Source: Actinosynnema sp. ALI-1.44
GTDB lineage: Bacteria > Actinomycetota > Actinomycetes > Mycobacteriales > Pseudonocardiaceae
Assembly (NCBI RefSeq): GCF_001984155.1
Contig: NZ_MTQO01000047.1
Span: 434,001-498,000 of the forward strand
Length of the DNA: 64,000 nt
Direction of reading: 5' to 3'
The notes under the pieces are model-generated. The model ran no database searches. It was not told the origin of the DNA and saw only the letters and a program-made list of their open reading frames with translations. Both the position numbers and the translations under genes were made by a program. Positions 56,900 to 64,000 of this stretch are shown here, piece by piece (positions within the stretch are counted from its first letter, which is position 1; the number at the start of each line of letters is the position of its first letter).

Positions 56900-57135
56900 C
56901 GGCCTTGGTCAACTTGTGGGGCTCAAATACTCATCGCTGCTGGTCAACGGATCTGCTGCAAACGCCTGCGCTCCCAGCCCGCGGACCGGCTCTGGTTCAG
57001 CGCCCTCTCCAGGCTCGTCCCCCGTCACCAGTGGGCGCCGGTCCTTCCCGTCACGCCGGCGCCCCTGTTGTCTTGGCACGCAGACTCGTCGCTCGGAAAT
57101 GGGACTACACCGCCGACGCACGAAACCCGGCCGAC
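56900..57135 (+). pseudogene. Degraded transposase N-terminal fragment (integrase-core type)
   Basis: Two frames together spell the N-terminal part of a common actinobacterial rve-type transposase: RLRSQPADRLWFSALSRLVP, then VTPAPLLSWH in one frame and, after a 1-nt deletion near 57080, RRLVARKWDYT in the next. The catalytic DDE core is absent. Downstream 57140-57300 is low-complexity, rich in GGGCTGG repeats, with no gene. Together with the P-loop fragment it marks a decayed insertion region. Confidence 0.65.
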
Positions 57136-57499
57136 CCGCGACACCCATCGCAATCCGCCCGAAGCCCCTTTCTGCGCTTGCGCGCGGGCTGCGTCAGGGC
57201 TGGGCTGCTTGCGCGTGCGTCGGCCGGGGCTGGGCTGGGCTGGCTGCACGCGGGCACAACGAGCCACTCACGCCGCCATGCTCCGGCGTGGGTGAGTTCG
57301 CTTGAGGTAGGCTTTAGCCAGCGTCCAACCCTGAGGGTGATACTGGTCACCCGGGCTGTGTGTCGGCTTGACAGGGTCCTGCACTAAACAGGGCGCGGAT
57401 CCTCCCTGCTCAGGGCTATCATGGTGGATGAACCTGACCTGTTCGAGTGACGCCGGAATGTTTGGCGTCATACGGCCATGTGTCGATCGTCGCACACGT

Positions 57500-57525
57500 G
57501 GAATACCTAGTAGACAGGTACCGTT
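57500..57525 (+). promoter_or_regulatory. SigR/SigH-type promoter of the sigB gene
   Basis: GGAAT (57500-57504), exactly 18 bp, and GTT (57523-57525) match the thiol-oxidative-stress sigma consensus (Streptomyces SigR: GGAAT-N18-GTT). A start near 57532 would leave a ~93-nt leader to the sigB ATG. hrdD in Streptomyces and sigB in mycobacteria are known targets of SigR/SigE/SigH-type factors. Confidence 0.7.
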
Positions 57526-57624
57526 GAACGCTGCGTAACCGGTAATTCCGGCGACGTCGTTCGCTCCTCGCTCGCCAACCGCGGCGGCGCGGGGAAGACC
57601 TGCGCGCCCTGAAAGGGGGAGACC

Positions 57625-58578
57625 ATGTCCGTCGAGACGACCAAGGCCGTTCCACGCCCTCGCGAAGACGCCGATCTGGTTGGATACTACCTGGCCGAGG
57701 TCGGAGCGACACCACTGCTCACCGCTCAGCAGGAAGTGGAGATTTCCAAGCGTATCGAAGTAGGACTCTACGCCACGGAATTGCTCCGCCGCCACGCCGA
57801 GGGGGAGGAAATCGCCCACGACCCGGCCGAGCTGAAGATCCTCGCCCGTGAGGGCGCCCAGGCGAAGGACCACATGATCCGCGCCAACCTGCGCCTCGTG
57901 GTCTCCCAGGCCCGCAAGCGTTCGCAGGCGGGGCTGCCGATGCTGGACGTCATCCAGGAGGGCAACCTCGGGCTGATCCGCGCGGTCGAGAAGTTCGACT
58001 ACTCGAAGGGCTTCAAGTTCTCCACGTACGCGATGGCCTGGATCAAGCAGGCGATCGGCCGTGGCCTGGCGGAGCAGACCCGCACGGTCCGGCTGCCGGT
58101 GCACGTCGTGGAGGAGCTGGCGAAGTTCCGGCGGGTGGAGCGCAAGCTGGAGACGAAGCTCAACCGCGACCCCACGCCGCAGGAGCTGGCCGAGGAGGTC
58201 GGCACCACCCCGGAGCGCATCGTCGAGTTGCGTCGCGCCGGTCGTGACGCCGTCAGCCTCGACACCCCCGTCGGTGAGGACGGCGACTCGAAGATCGCCG
58301 ACCTCGTGCCCGACGCGGAGGCGGAGAACGCGGCCGAGATCCTCGAGCGCGAGGAGCTCTACGGCGAACTGCGCAAGCAGATCGCGACGCTCCCGCAGCG
58401 CGAGGCGCTGATCATCTCCCTGCGCTACGGCCTGCACGACGGCCACGAGTACACGCTGCAACAGGTGGCCGAGCGGATCGGTCTGACCCGTGAGCGGATC
58501 CGGCAGTTGGAGAAGCACGCTCTCGCCGAACTGCGGCACCCGAGCCGCAACCAGAACCTGCTCGCACTGGCAGGCTGA
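57625..58578 (+). CDS. sigB: Group 2 RNA polymerase sigma factor (SigB/HrdD-like)
   Basis: A 317-residue primary-like sigma factor without region 1.1, as in mycobacterial SigB and streptomycete HrdD. Region 1.2 (DLVGYYLAEVGATPLLTAQQ), region 2 (LRLVVSQARKRSQAGLPMLD, then GFKFSTYAMAWIKQAIGRGL), region 3 and region 4 (TLQQVAERIGLTRERIRQLE) are all intact. It should read near-housekeeping promoters in stress or stationary phase. ATG 57625 follows GAAAGGGGGAGACC. The SigR-type promoter makes it a secondary stress responder. A bidirectional terminator follows. Confidence 0.93.
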   Translation: MSVETTKAVPRPREDADLVGYYLAEVGATPLLTAQQEVEISKRIEVGLYATELLRRHAEGEEIAHDPAELKILAREGAQAKDHMIRANLRLVVSQARKRSQAGLPMLDVIQEGNLGLIRAVEKFDYSKGFKFSTYAMAWIKQAIGRGLAEQTRTVRLPVHVVEELAKFRRVERKLETKLNRDPTPQELAEEVGTTPERIVELRRAGRDAVSLDTPVGEDGDSKIADLVPDAEAENAAEILEREELYGELRKQIATLPQREALIISLRYGLHDGHEYTLQQVAERIGLTRERIRQLEKHALAELRHPSRNQNLLALAG

Positions 58579-58598
58579 GCCAAGGGACATCCATCATC

Positions 58599-58626
58599 AA
58601 GCCCCGGTCAACGCTGACCGGGGCTT
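58599..58626. terminator. Bidirectional terminator between sigB and the J-domain gene
   Basis: AAGCCCCGGTCA (58599-58610), an ACGC loop and TGACCGGGGCTT (58615-58626) form a perfect 12-bp stem. The A and T ends give a short U-run for both directions between convergent genes. Confidence 0.88.
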
Positions 58627-58659
58627 AGGTCGTGTATTGGGGAGGCCCCAATGCGCGGC

Positions 58660-59742
58660 CTAGTGTGCCAGCTGGGCCAGCACCTCGGTGAAGGCTTTCT
58701 TGTCCACCGTGACCGGGTCCGCGGCCAGCCACGCGCCGATCTCCCTGACGAAGTCGCCGGGGACCATCGGCGGGATCACCGCGCCGGTCTGGTCCGTGGT
58801 GATGTCCCCCGGCCTGCTGGGGTACAGCAGCAGGACGCCGCGCACCTCCAGGTCCGGCCACAGCGCGCGGAACTCGGCGATCTGGTCGGCGAGCTGGATC
58901 GTTCCGCCGCGGAACGGGTGGTCGTTGCGCCACACCTCGCCGTCCTCGTCGACGTCGTAGTGGCCGGGCAGCCACATCTTCGACTCGATCAGCACGAGCC
59001 TGCGGCCGCACAGCACCGCGTGGTCCACGTCCGCGAACACCGACCCCGGCTCGGCGATGCCGTGGAAGATCCGGGCCGCCGGCAGCCGTGTCAGGTACGT
59101 GGCCAGCAGGTTCGCCGTCAACCGCTCGGCGCGGTGGTCCGTGCCGACGCCGGGTGCGCCGAAGATCTGCTTCACGCCGAACCGCGCGAGAAACGCCCGG
59201 TTCGCCGTACGCACGTCCAGGTGCCGCCGCACGGACTTGACCAGGACCGCGCCGGACGCCGCCATCGCGAGCAGCCAGATCACCAGCAGCGGGACGGGCG
59301 GCGCCACCAGCACCAACGCCAGCAACAGGATGACCCACGCCGCGACCGCGGCCGCCAGGACCGGTGGTTCGGGCCGGATCGGCGGGGACATCACGGCCCT
59401 CGTGCTGGTTACGGTGTGCCACCACGGAATCGTCTCCGCGGGGATCTCCGCCTGCGCGGGAACGTAGTTCGGGTCGTCGCGGACGATCTTGCGTGCGACG
59501 CGCCTGACCGGAGCCGGAGCCGGTTCCTCGGCTTCCTCCTCGTCGCCCTCGCTGTCGTAGTAGGCACGCAGCTGGGGGTCCGACAACGTCTCGTACGCCT
59601 CGCGGAGCAGCCGGAACGTCCCCGCGGTGCCACCCGCGTCCGGGTGCATGACCTTGGCGAGTGCGCGGTACGCCGATCTGATCTCGCCGGCTGTGGCGTT
59701 CTCGTCGACGCCAAGCAGTTCGTAGTAGTCGACGTGCTGCAC
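58660..59742 (-). CDS. Membrane-anchored J-domain protein with NERD nuclease-like domain
   Basis: A 360-residue protein with an unusual layout. Residues 5-65 are a DnaJ J-domain (YYELLGVDENAT; HPD at 33-35) that should stimulate DnaK. An acidic linker follows, then two transmembrane helices (about 128-147 and 149-168), then a NERD domain (about 203-315: FADVDHAVLCGRRLVLIESK, with D238, D240, E253 and K255 in the PD-(D/E)xK-like core). NERD domains are nuclease-related and often DNA-linked. The GTG start has no clear Shine-Dalgarno. It could tether Hsp70 to a membrane nuclease or receptor. It lies between a sigma factor and heat-shock genes. Confidence 0.85.
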   Translation of the reverse strand: MQHVDYYELLGVDENATAGEIRSAYRALAKVMHPDAGGTAGTFRLLREAYETLSDPQLRAYYDSEGDEEEAEEPAPAPVRRVARKIVRDDPNYVPAQAEIPAETIPWWHTVTSTRAVMSPPIRPEPPVLAAAVAAWVILLLALVLVAPPVPLLVIWLLAMAASGAVLVKSVRRHLDVRTANRAFLARFGVKQIFGAPGVGTDHRAERLTANLLATYLTRLPAARIFHGIAEPGSVFADVDHAVLCGRRLVLIESKMWLPGHYDVDEDGEVWRNDHPFRGGTIQLADQIAEFRALWPDLEVRGVLLLYPSRPGDITTDQTGAVIPPMVPGDFVREIGAWLAADPVTVDKKAFTEVLAQLAH

Positions 59743-59782
59743 GCGGACACGATATTCGGTCGTTGCCGCACACAGCGAAACG

Positions 59783-59810
59783 GGCCGTGCACCGGGTGCG
59801 AAACACGGCC
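59783..59810 (-). terminator. Possible terminator after the HSP18-type regulator
   Basis: GGCCGTG (59783-59789) and CACGGCC (59804-59810) form a 7-bp stem with a 14-nt loop that has a small CAC/GTG inner stem, just downstream of the regulator on the minus strand and 41 bp before the J-domain start. Confidence 0.45.
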
Positions 59811-59840
59811 TTGTAAGAGAATTCGATCAAGCTGTCGATG

Positions 59841-60482
59841 TCATCGTGGTTCGCCGTGCGTCCGGGACTCGTCGGACGCGTCTCTGAGCTCCTGCACGCG
59901 CTCGGTGATCTGCTCGATCCGGTCGCCCAACGCCGGTTGGCTGTGGCGCAGGCGTTCTCGCGCCGCGGTCAGGGGTGCGAGCAGTGCGGTCGGGTCGTCC
60001 TGGGCGAGCGCCGCGGTGAGTTTGCGCTGCTGCGGCCCCGGCAAGCCGATGACCTGCCCGGCGAGTTGACGCAGCACAGCGGCGTTCTTGCGGGCCCACT
60101 CGCTGACCGCCCGGTCGGCCGCCCGATGGTCGCGCACCTCGCGTACCCGTTGCTCGCCAACGGATGTCCCCGACGGCAGGGGGCTGAGTCTGAGGTAACG
60201 GCGTTCGGCGGCCTGTCTGCTGGCCACGCCGAGCGCGGGTGCGATCGTCGCCCAACTCGTGCCCAGTTCGCGGGCCGCGGTGATGAGCTCCGGCTCCCAC
60301 CTGGCCAGGTCCTCGCGCAGGCGGCGCAGGACGATCAATGCCGCGAGCAGTTCGGTCGACGTGGGTTTGCCCCCGCCTTCGGCCACGCCCTGCACCAGGT
60401 TCATCGCATCGGCCGAGGCTGAGGTGCCCGCGTTCCATCCGTTGTCGCCCAACAGGCGTCGCGCGTCTTCGTAGCCGTCCAT
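59841..60482 (-). CDS. HSP18-type transcriptional regulator
   Basis: A 213-residue protein matching actinobacterial HSP18 transcriptional regulators, divergent from the small heat-shock gene. The HTH-like segment [20 protein letters not shown] is followed by long helices ([39 protein letters not shown]). It probably represses hsp20 at normal temperature and releases it on stress. ATG 60482 lacks a good Shine-Dalgarno and may be leaderless. Two inverted repeats (60486-60502, 60513-60526) between the genes are likely operators. Confidence 0.75.
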   Translation of the reverse strand: MDGYEDARRLLGDNGWNAGTSASADAMNLVQGVAEGGGKPTSTELLAALIVLRRLREDLARWEPELITAARELGTSWATIAPALGVASRQAAERRYLRLSPLPSGTSVGEQRVREVRDHRAADRAVSEWARKNAAVLRQLAGQVIGLPGPQQRKLTAALAQDDPTALLAPLTAARERLRHSQPALGDRIEQITERVQELRDASDESRTHGEPR

Positions 60483-60485
60483 GCC

Positions 60486-60540
60486 GTCATCATTGTGATG
60501 ACATCAGCTCTTGTCAACGGGTTGACGACAGTGCTACAAC
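60486..60540 (+). promoter_or_regulatory. hsp20 promoter and operators
   Basis: GTCATCA-TTG-TGATGAC (60486-60502) and GTCAAC-GG-GTTGAC (60513-60526) are perfect inverted repeats. A -35 TTGTCA (60511-60516), an 18-bp spacer and TACAAC (60535-60540) form a plausible promoter about 46 bp before hsp20, overlapping the second repeat. Neither repeat is the HspR/HAIR (CTTGAGT) or CIRCE type. Confidence 0.6.
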
Positions 60541-60586
60541 TAGACCAGTGCGTGACAACGGCACAGCACCAAGGGAGGAATCGAAG

Positions 60587-61021
60587 ATGTTGATGCGCAC
60601 CGACCCGTTCCGCGAGCTCGACCGGCTGACCCAGCAGTTCTTCCAGCCCGCGGGGACATGGACGCGGCCCGCGTCGATCCCGATGGACGCCTACCGCGAC
60701 GGCGACGACTTCGTCGTGCACTTCGATCTGCCCGGCATCGACCCGCAGGCAGTCGAACTCGACGTCGAACGCAACGTGCTGACCGTCAAGGTCGAACGAC
60801 GCCCCGCCCACAAGGCCGATGTGCAGATGCAGGTGTCCGAGCGGCCGCTGGGAGTGTTCTCGCGGCAGCTGTTCCTCGGTGACAGCCTGGACGCCGACCA
60901 CATCAACGCCTCGTACGCCAACGGTGTGCTCACGCTGACGATCCCGATCGCCGAGCGCGCCAAACCGCGCCGGATCGAGGTCTCGGCCGAGGGTGAACAG
61001 AAGCGGATCACCACGGGCTGA
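60587..61021 (+). CDS. hsp18: Small heat-shock protein Hsp20/HSP18 (alpha-crystallin family)
   Basis: A 144-residue sHSP that binds unfolding proteins as large oligomers without ATP. The alpha-crystallin domain runs from about residue 35 ([20 protein letters not shown]) to the signature [17 protein letters not shown], and the C-terminal tail is short. The N-terminal [15 protein letters not shown] is typical of actinobacterial HSP18. ATG 60587 follows AGGGAGGAATC. It is divergent from its probable regulator, with repeats between. A strong terminator follows. Confidence 0.92.
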   Translation: MLMRTDPFRELDRLTQQFFQPAGTWTRPASIPMDAYRDGDDFVVHFDLPGIDPQAVELDVERNVLTVKVERRPAHKADVQMQVSERPLGVFSRQLFLGDSLDADHINASYANGVLTLTIPIAERAKPRRIEVSAEGEQKRITTG

Positions 61022-61048
61022 ACGTCCACTTCGGAGTAACGGCGGTGA

Positions 61049-61075
61049 CAGGGCCGGTCGCGCCGACCGGCCCTG
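61049..61075. terminator. Terminator after hsp20
   Basis: CAGGGCCGGTCG (61049-61060), a CGC loop and CGACCGGCCCTG (61064-61075) form a perfect 12-bp stem 27 bp after the hsp20 stop. It also lies just beyond the 3' end of the tRNA-like gene on the other strand. Confidence 0.85.
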
Positions 61076-61080
61076 CGGCG

Positions 61081-61169
61081 TGGACTCGCCAGCCGGAATC
61101 GAACCGAGCGTCCTCTCCCACGCGGTGGCGACACCGGCCGGAGTGCTCTCCCACTTGAGCTATGGCGAG
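61081..61169 (-). tRNA. tRNA-like gene without a canonical anticodon arm
   Basis: Read on the minus strand, a 7-bp acceptor stem (CTCGCCA 61169-61163 with TGGCGAG 61091-61085), a normal D-arm (TA-GCTC-AAGTGGGA-GAGC-A), a T-arm with loop TTCGATT (61097-61103, three Watson-Crick pairs and a G-T), discriminator T and encoded CCA (61083-61081) are all present. The 35 nt between D- and T-arms give no 5-7-5 anticodon stem-loop in any register; instead CGGTG-GCGA-CACCG (61123-61136) forms a tetraloop hairpin. It is 89 nt long, the size of class II tRNAs. It may be a degenerate tRNA, a tRNA-like RNA or a tRNA with an inserted hairpin. Confidence 0.5.
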
Positions 61170-61226
61170 GGCAATATTCTCACTCGACGGTGCGTCAGTT
61201 CTCTACGCCCTTTCGAGTGCATCGCG

Positions 61227-62324
61227 TCAAAGCGTTTGCCACCATCCGTCTACCGCGGGCGGCGAGTCGATGTCCACTCGTTCACCCGGTTTGGGGACAA
61301 CGAGCGTCACATCCTGGGCTTTTGCCTCGCGCCACAGCCGTTCCACCGGTTCGGACCACGCGTGCGGCGCGAGCGTGAAAGTGGCCCAGTGCACGGGAAT
61401 CAGCACGTGCGCATGCACGTCCATGTGCGTGGCCACGCCTTCCTCGGGCGTCATGTGGATGTCGGGCCACATCGGGTCGTACGCGCCGATCTGCACCAGT
61501 GCCACGTCGAACGGCCCGTGCTCGGCGCCGATCCGTGCGAAACCGTCGAAATATCCTGTATCCCCGCTGTAGAAAACGCGCCGTGCCGGACCGGCGACGA
61601 CCCACGACGCCCAGAGCGTCCCGTCCCGGGCGAACCCGCGGCCGGAGAAGTGCTGCGCCGGGGTCGCGGTCAGCCGCAGCGGACCGGCCGTGGTGCTCTC
61701 GTTCCAGTCCAGTTCGACGATCCGGTCGGCGGGCACGTGCCAGCGTTCCAGGTGCGCCCCGATTCCCAGCGGCACAACGAATGGCGCACGCTGCGTGCGC
61801 ACGAGCGCGCGTACCGTGGGCAGGTCGAGGTGGTCGTAGTGGTCGTGCGAGATGACGATGGCGTCCAGCTCGGGCAGCTCGTCGATCGATACGGGTACGG
61901 GGTGTAGCCGACGCGGGCCGGCGTGCGCCGACGGTGACACCCGGTCGCTCCACACTGGATCGAACAACACCCGTGCGCCGTCGAGTTCGACCAGCGCGCT
62001 GGCGTGGCCGTACCACGTCACGAACAGACCGTCCTGACGCGGCCGGTCTCCCGGTTGTGTGACAAGGGGGACGGGGCGGCGGGGCTTGCGGCGCTCCTTG
62101 TCCGCCCGGTACCGGCGGACGAGGTCGCCCGCGTCACCGTTCGGCATCGACTGCGTCTGGTGTTCGTTACGGAACTTGCCATCCCGGAACTGCGGAGATC
62201 GCCGGACGCGATCGGCGCGCTCGCCCCGCGGCACGCCACCCATCGCGGCAGGCACTCCCCACACCGCACGCGCGAACAGGCTCGCGACGGTGATGCCGAC
62301 AGCTGCGCCGACCATCCTTTTCAT
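61227..62324 (-). CDS. Metallo-beta-lactamase-fold hydrolase (NAPE-PLD/UlaG-like)
   Basis: A 365-residue enzyme. An N-terminal hydrophobic segment (VGAAVGITVASLFARAVWGV) may be an uncleaved signal or anchor. The zinc motif is H160-D-H162-Y-D164-H165 (ISHDHYDHLD), with later ligands in TPAQHFSGRG and YSGDTGY, and a final H in LIPVHWATFTLA. The FRNEHQ and PVPLVTQ segments are as in NAPE-phospholipase-D-like proteins of actinobacteria. It hydrolyses a phosphodiester or lactone, substrate unknown. ATG 62324 was chosen; GTG 62333 is possible. It is divergent from the amidohydrolase gene. Confidence 0.87.
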   Translation of the reverse strand: MKRMVGAAVGITVASLFARAVWGVPAAMGGVPRGERADRVRRSPQFRDGKFRNEHQTQSMPNGDAGDLVRRYRADKERRKPRRPVPLVTQPGDRPRQDGLFVTWYGHASALVELDGARVLFDPVWSDRVSPSAHAGPRRLHPVPVSIDELPELDAIVISHDHYDHLDLPTVRALVRTQRAPFVVPLGIGAHLERWHVPADRIVELDWNESTTAGPLRLTATPAQHFSGRGFARDGTLWASWVVAGPARRVFYSGDTGYFDGFARIGAEHGPFDVALVQIGAYDPMWPDIHMTPEEGVATHMDVHAHVLIPVHWATFTLAPHAWSEPVERLWREAKAQDVTLVVPKPGERVDIDSPPAVDGWWQTL

Positions 62325-62373
62325 ACGTGCCACCAAGTCAGAGTACCCGCGTCCAGCGTGTAGCGTGGCGCGC

Positions 62374-63819
62374 GTGACCGCGTTACTACTGTGTGATGTC
62401 CGACTCGGGCTGGGCGGCCCCCGGGTGGACGTGGCCGTGACCGCCGGGCGTGTCTCGGCTGTCGGTCCCGGCCTTCCCCGGACGGGTGAGGTCGTCGACG
62501 GCCGGGGCGGCACGGTGCTGCCGGGCTTGGTCGACGTCCACGCGCACGTGACGCAATGGGCCAGCTCGCGGCGCCGTATTTCGTTGGCGCAGGCGAAGTC
62601 CGCTGTCGAGGTGGTGGACATCATCGCCGCGGCGGGCCCGGCGAGGCCCGGCGAACTGGTGATGGGTCACGGTTTCCGTGACAGCGCCTGGCCGGACGTG
62701 CCGCACAAGGATCTGCTGGAGCGCGCGTTGCCGGGGCAACCGGTCGCGCTGTTCAGCAACGACCTGCACACGCTTTGGCTCAGCCCGGCGGCTTTGCGGC
62801 TGGTCGGCCGCGAGCACCCGACGGGCGTACTGCTGGAGAACGATTGCATGGCGGCGACCGCCGCGCTCCCCGGCGCCACGGACGAGTGGGTGCTCGAGGC
62901 GGCCGACGCCGCCGCGGCGCGGGGCGTGACCGAGATCGTCGACTACGAGTACAGCGACACGGTGACCGACTGGCTGCGCAGGTCGGCGCTGGCGACCTCG
63001 CTGGGGCGGGTGCTGGGTACCCGCGTGTCCGCTGTGGTCTCGCGGCCGCTGCTCGACACGGCGATCGAACGCGGTCACCGCACCGGCGACGTCGTGCCCG
63101 GTGCGGACGGGCTGCTGAAAGTCGGCCCGTACAAGCTTTTCGTGGACGGCTCGCTGAACACCCGCACGGCGTACTGCCACGACCCGTATCCCGGGCAGGA
63201 CTCGCACGGCCTGCTGGAGTTGCCCTTCGACGAGCTGGTCACGTTGATGGACAAGGCCTCGCGCAACGGCATCAGCCCGGCCGTGCACGCGATCGGCGAC
63301 CGGGCCAACACGATCGCGCTCGACGCGTTCGCCAAAGTCGGTTGTACCGGGCGGATCGAGCACGCGCAACTGGTGCACCCCGACGACCTGCCGCGCTTCG
63401 CGCAACTGGGTGTGATCGCCGGTGTCCAGCCCGCGCACCAGCCCGACGACCGGGACGTGGCCGACCAGCACTGGTCGGGCCGGACCGCGAACGCCTTCCC
63501 CTACGGGGCTTTGCTCGCGGCGGGGGCCACGCTGGAGATCGGGTCGGACGCGCCCGTCTCGCCGTTGGATCCGTGGGACGGCATCGCGTCGGCGGTGAGC
63601 CGGACCGACGACACCCGGCCGGCCTGGCACCCGGAGCAGGCGATTGCCCTGGACATCGCGCTGGCCGCGGCGAGCCGGGGCCGCCGCGCGATCGCCGTCG
63701 GTGACACCGCGGACCTGACCGTGACCGCGGTCGACCCGGGAACCCTCGCACCGCACGAACTCCGCGAGATCCCGATCGTGCTGACGATGGTCGGCGGCCG
63801 GTTGACCCACGTCAGCTAG
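62374..63819 (+). CDS. YtcJ-type metal-dependent amidohydrolase
   Basis: A 481-residue TIM-barrel amidohydrolase of the YtcJ (Amidohydro_3) family. The N-terminal metal motif is LPGLVDVHAHVTQW, with the later histidines in VHAIGDRA and RIEHAQLV and the catalytic Asp in IGSDAPVSP. It probably cleaves an amide or ring C-N bond, substrate unknown. GTG 62374 starts 49 bp from the divergent hydrolase; no clear Shine-Dalgarno is seen. The fourth codon is TTA (62383-62385). Its 3' end overlaps a convergent gene by 8 bp. Confidence 0.88.
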   Translation: MTALLLCDVRLGLGGPRVDVAVTAGRVSAVGPGLPRTGEVVDGRGGTVLPGLVDVHAHVTQWASSRRRISLAQAKSAVEVVDIIAAAGPARPGELVMGHGFRDSAWPDVPHKDLLERALPGQPVALFSNDLHTLWLSPAALRLVGREHPTGVLLENDCMAATAALPGATDEWVLEAADAAAARGVTEIVDYEYSDTVTDWLRRSALATSLGRVLGTRVSAVVSRPLLDTAIERGHRTGDVVPGADGLLKVGPYKLFVDGSLNTRTAYCHDPYPGQDSHGLLELPFDELVTLMDKASRNGISPAVHAIGDRANTIALDAFAKVGCTGRIEHAQLVHPDDLPRFAQLGVIAGVQPAHQPDDRDVADQHWSGRTANAFPYGALLAAGATLEIGSDAPVSPLDPWDGIASAVSRTDDTRPAWHPEQAIALDIALAAASRGRRAIAVGDTADLTVTAVDPGTLAPHELREIPIVLTMVGGRLTHVS

Positions 63820-64000
63820 CGGCGGTCCAGAAGTCGCGCATCATCGCCGTCGGGCTGGGACCGGTCATGTGGACCTGGGTGAGCAGGACGGTGACAGTGC
63901 CGGTGGCGGGGATGACGTGGAAGGCGGTCCCGGTCCCGCCGACCCAGCCGTAGCGTCCGGGCACGTTCCACGGGTCGCGCGTGGCGATGTCGACCGTGCC
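63812..64000 (-). CDS. C-terminal part of a serine hydrolase (beta-lactamase family), cut by window edge
   Basis: The minus strand reads 62 residues to TGA at 63812-63814. PGRYGWVGGTGTAFHVIPAT and TVLLTQVHMTGPSPTAMMRD are the usual C-terminal strands and tail of class C beta-lactamase-like esterases. The catalytic motifs lie beyond the window, so activity cannot be judged. Confidence 0.75.
   Translation of the reverse strand, partial: GTVDIATRDPWNVPGRYGWVGGTGTAFHVIPATGTVTVLLTQVHMTGPSPTAMMRDFWTAAS

Noticed and set aside
57368-57390. TTGACA near 57368 as the sigB promoter
   Set aside because: No -10 box lies at a normal spacing, while the SigR-type element at 57500 fits exactly.

Overview
This 64 kb window is chromosomal DNA of a high-GC actinomycete. 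Third codon positions are almost all G or C, GTG starts are common, TTA codons are rare, and the gene set is actinobacterial: a WhiB protein, an XRE/DUF397 pair, SigF with RsbW, a SigB/HrdD-type sigma factor, a CYP136-like P450, FadE/FadA/FadB beta-oxidation genes and the GlgX-TreY-TreZ pathway. A filamentous member of the Pseudonocardiales (Amycolatopsis-like) is my best guess from the gene mix; nothing here fixes the genus.

Layout. 0-2.3 kb: the end of an unknown gene, a JmjC/cupin oxygenase and a sucrase/ferredoxin-like protein behind an iron-box-like palindrome. 2.3-9.6 kb: a giant P-type ATPase facing an acyl-CoA dehydrogenase pair with its TetR regulator. 9.6-11.6 kb: a small S1-domain protein, a secreted ricin-type lectin and a secreted trypsin-like protease. 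11.7-17.9 kb: a CYP136-like P450 with a tandem TetR regulator, divergent from fadA-fadB. 18-22.5 kb: a ragged accessory stretch with XRE/DUF397, a WhiB3-like protein and at least three broken genes. 22.5-24.4 kb: sigF-rsbW and SigF-type promoters. 24.4-26.8 kb: LigD ligase and polymerase as two genes. 26.9-35.3 kb: malQ, glgX, treY, treZ for alpha-glucan remodelling and trehalose synthesis. 35.3-40.9 kb: a TetR/flavin monooxygenase pair, an ABC exporter and a TetR/membrane-protein pair. 41-49 kb: two two-component systems, a CPBP protease, a serine hydrolase and an S41 protease. 49.6-56.9 kb: a large LuxR (LAL) regulator, small SnoaL-like and membrane proteins, a TetR/esterase locus, a frameshifted ProC-like gene and a hotdog thioesterase, followed by mobile-element debris. 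57.5-61.2 kb: a stress island with sigB behind a perfect SigR-type promoter, a membrane J-domain/NERD protein, an HSP18-type regulator, Hsp20 and an odd tRNA-like gene. 61.2-64 kb: a metallo-beta-lactamase-fold hydrolase, a YtcJ-type amidohydrolase and the end of a serine hydrolase.

How the genes work together. The clearest units are the fatty-acid loci, which share a TGCTTG/CAAGCA operator half-site about 8 kb apart; the glucan/trehalose operon, joined by ATGA/GTGA/CTGA stop-start overlaps; two sigma-factor circuits with matching promoters in the sequence; and a two-component system next to 11-bp-phased GGGA repeats in front of two exported hydrolases. Most regulators sit beside a clean palindrome that is their likely operator.

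Limits. All calls come from reading the sequence and protein motifs by eye. Starts were chosen from Shine-Dalgarno sequences, overlaps and family N-termini. Promoter and operator calls are inferences. No CRISPR array, rRNA, intact insertion sequence, integrase or replication origin was found.
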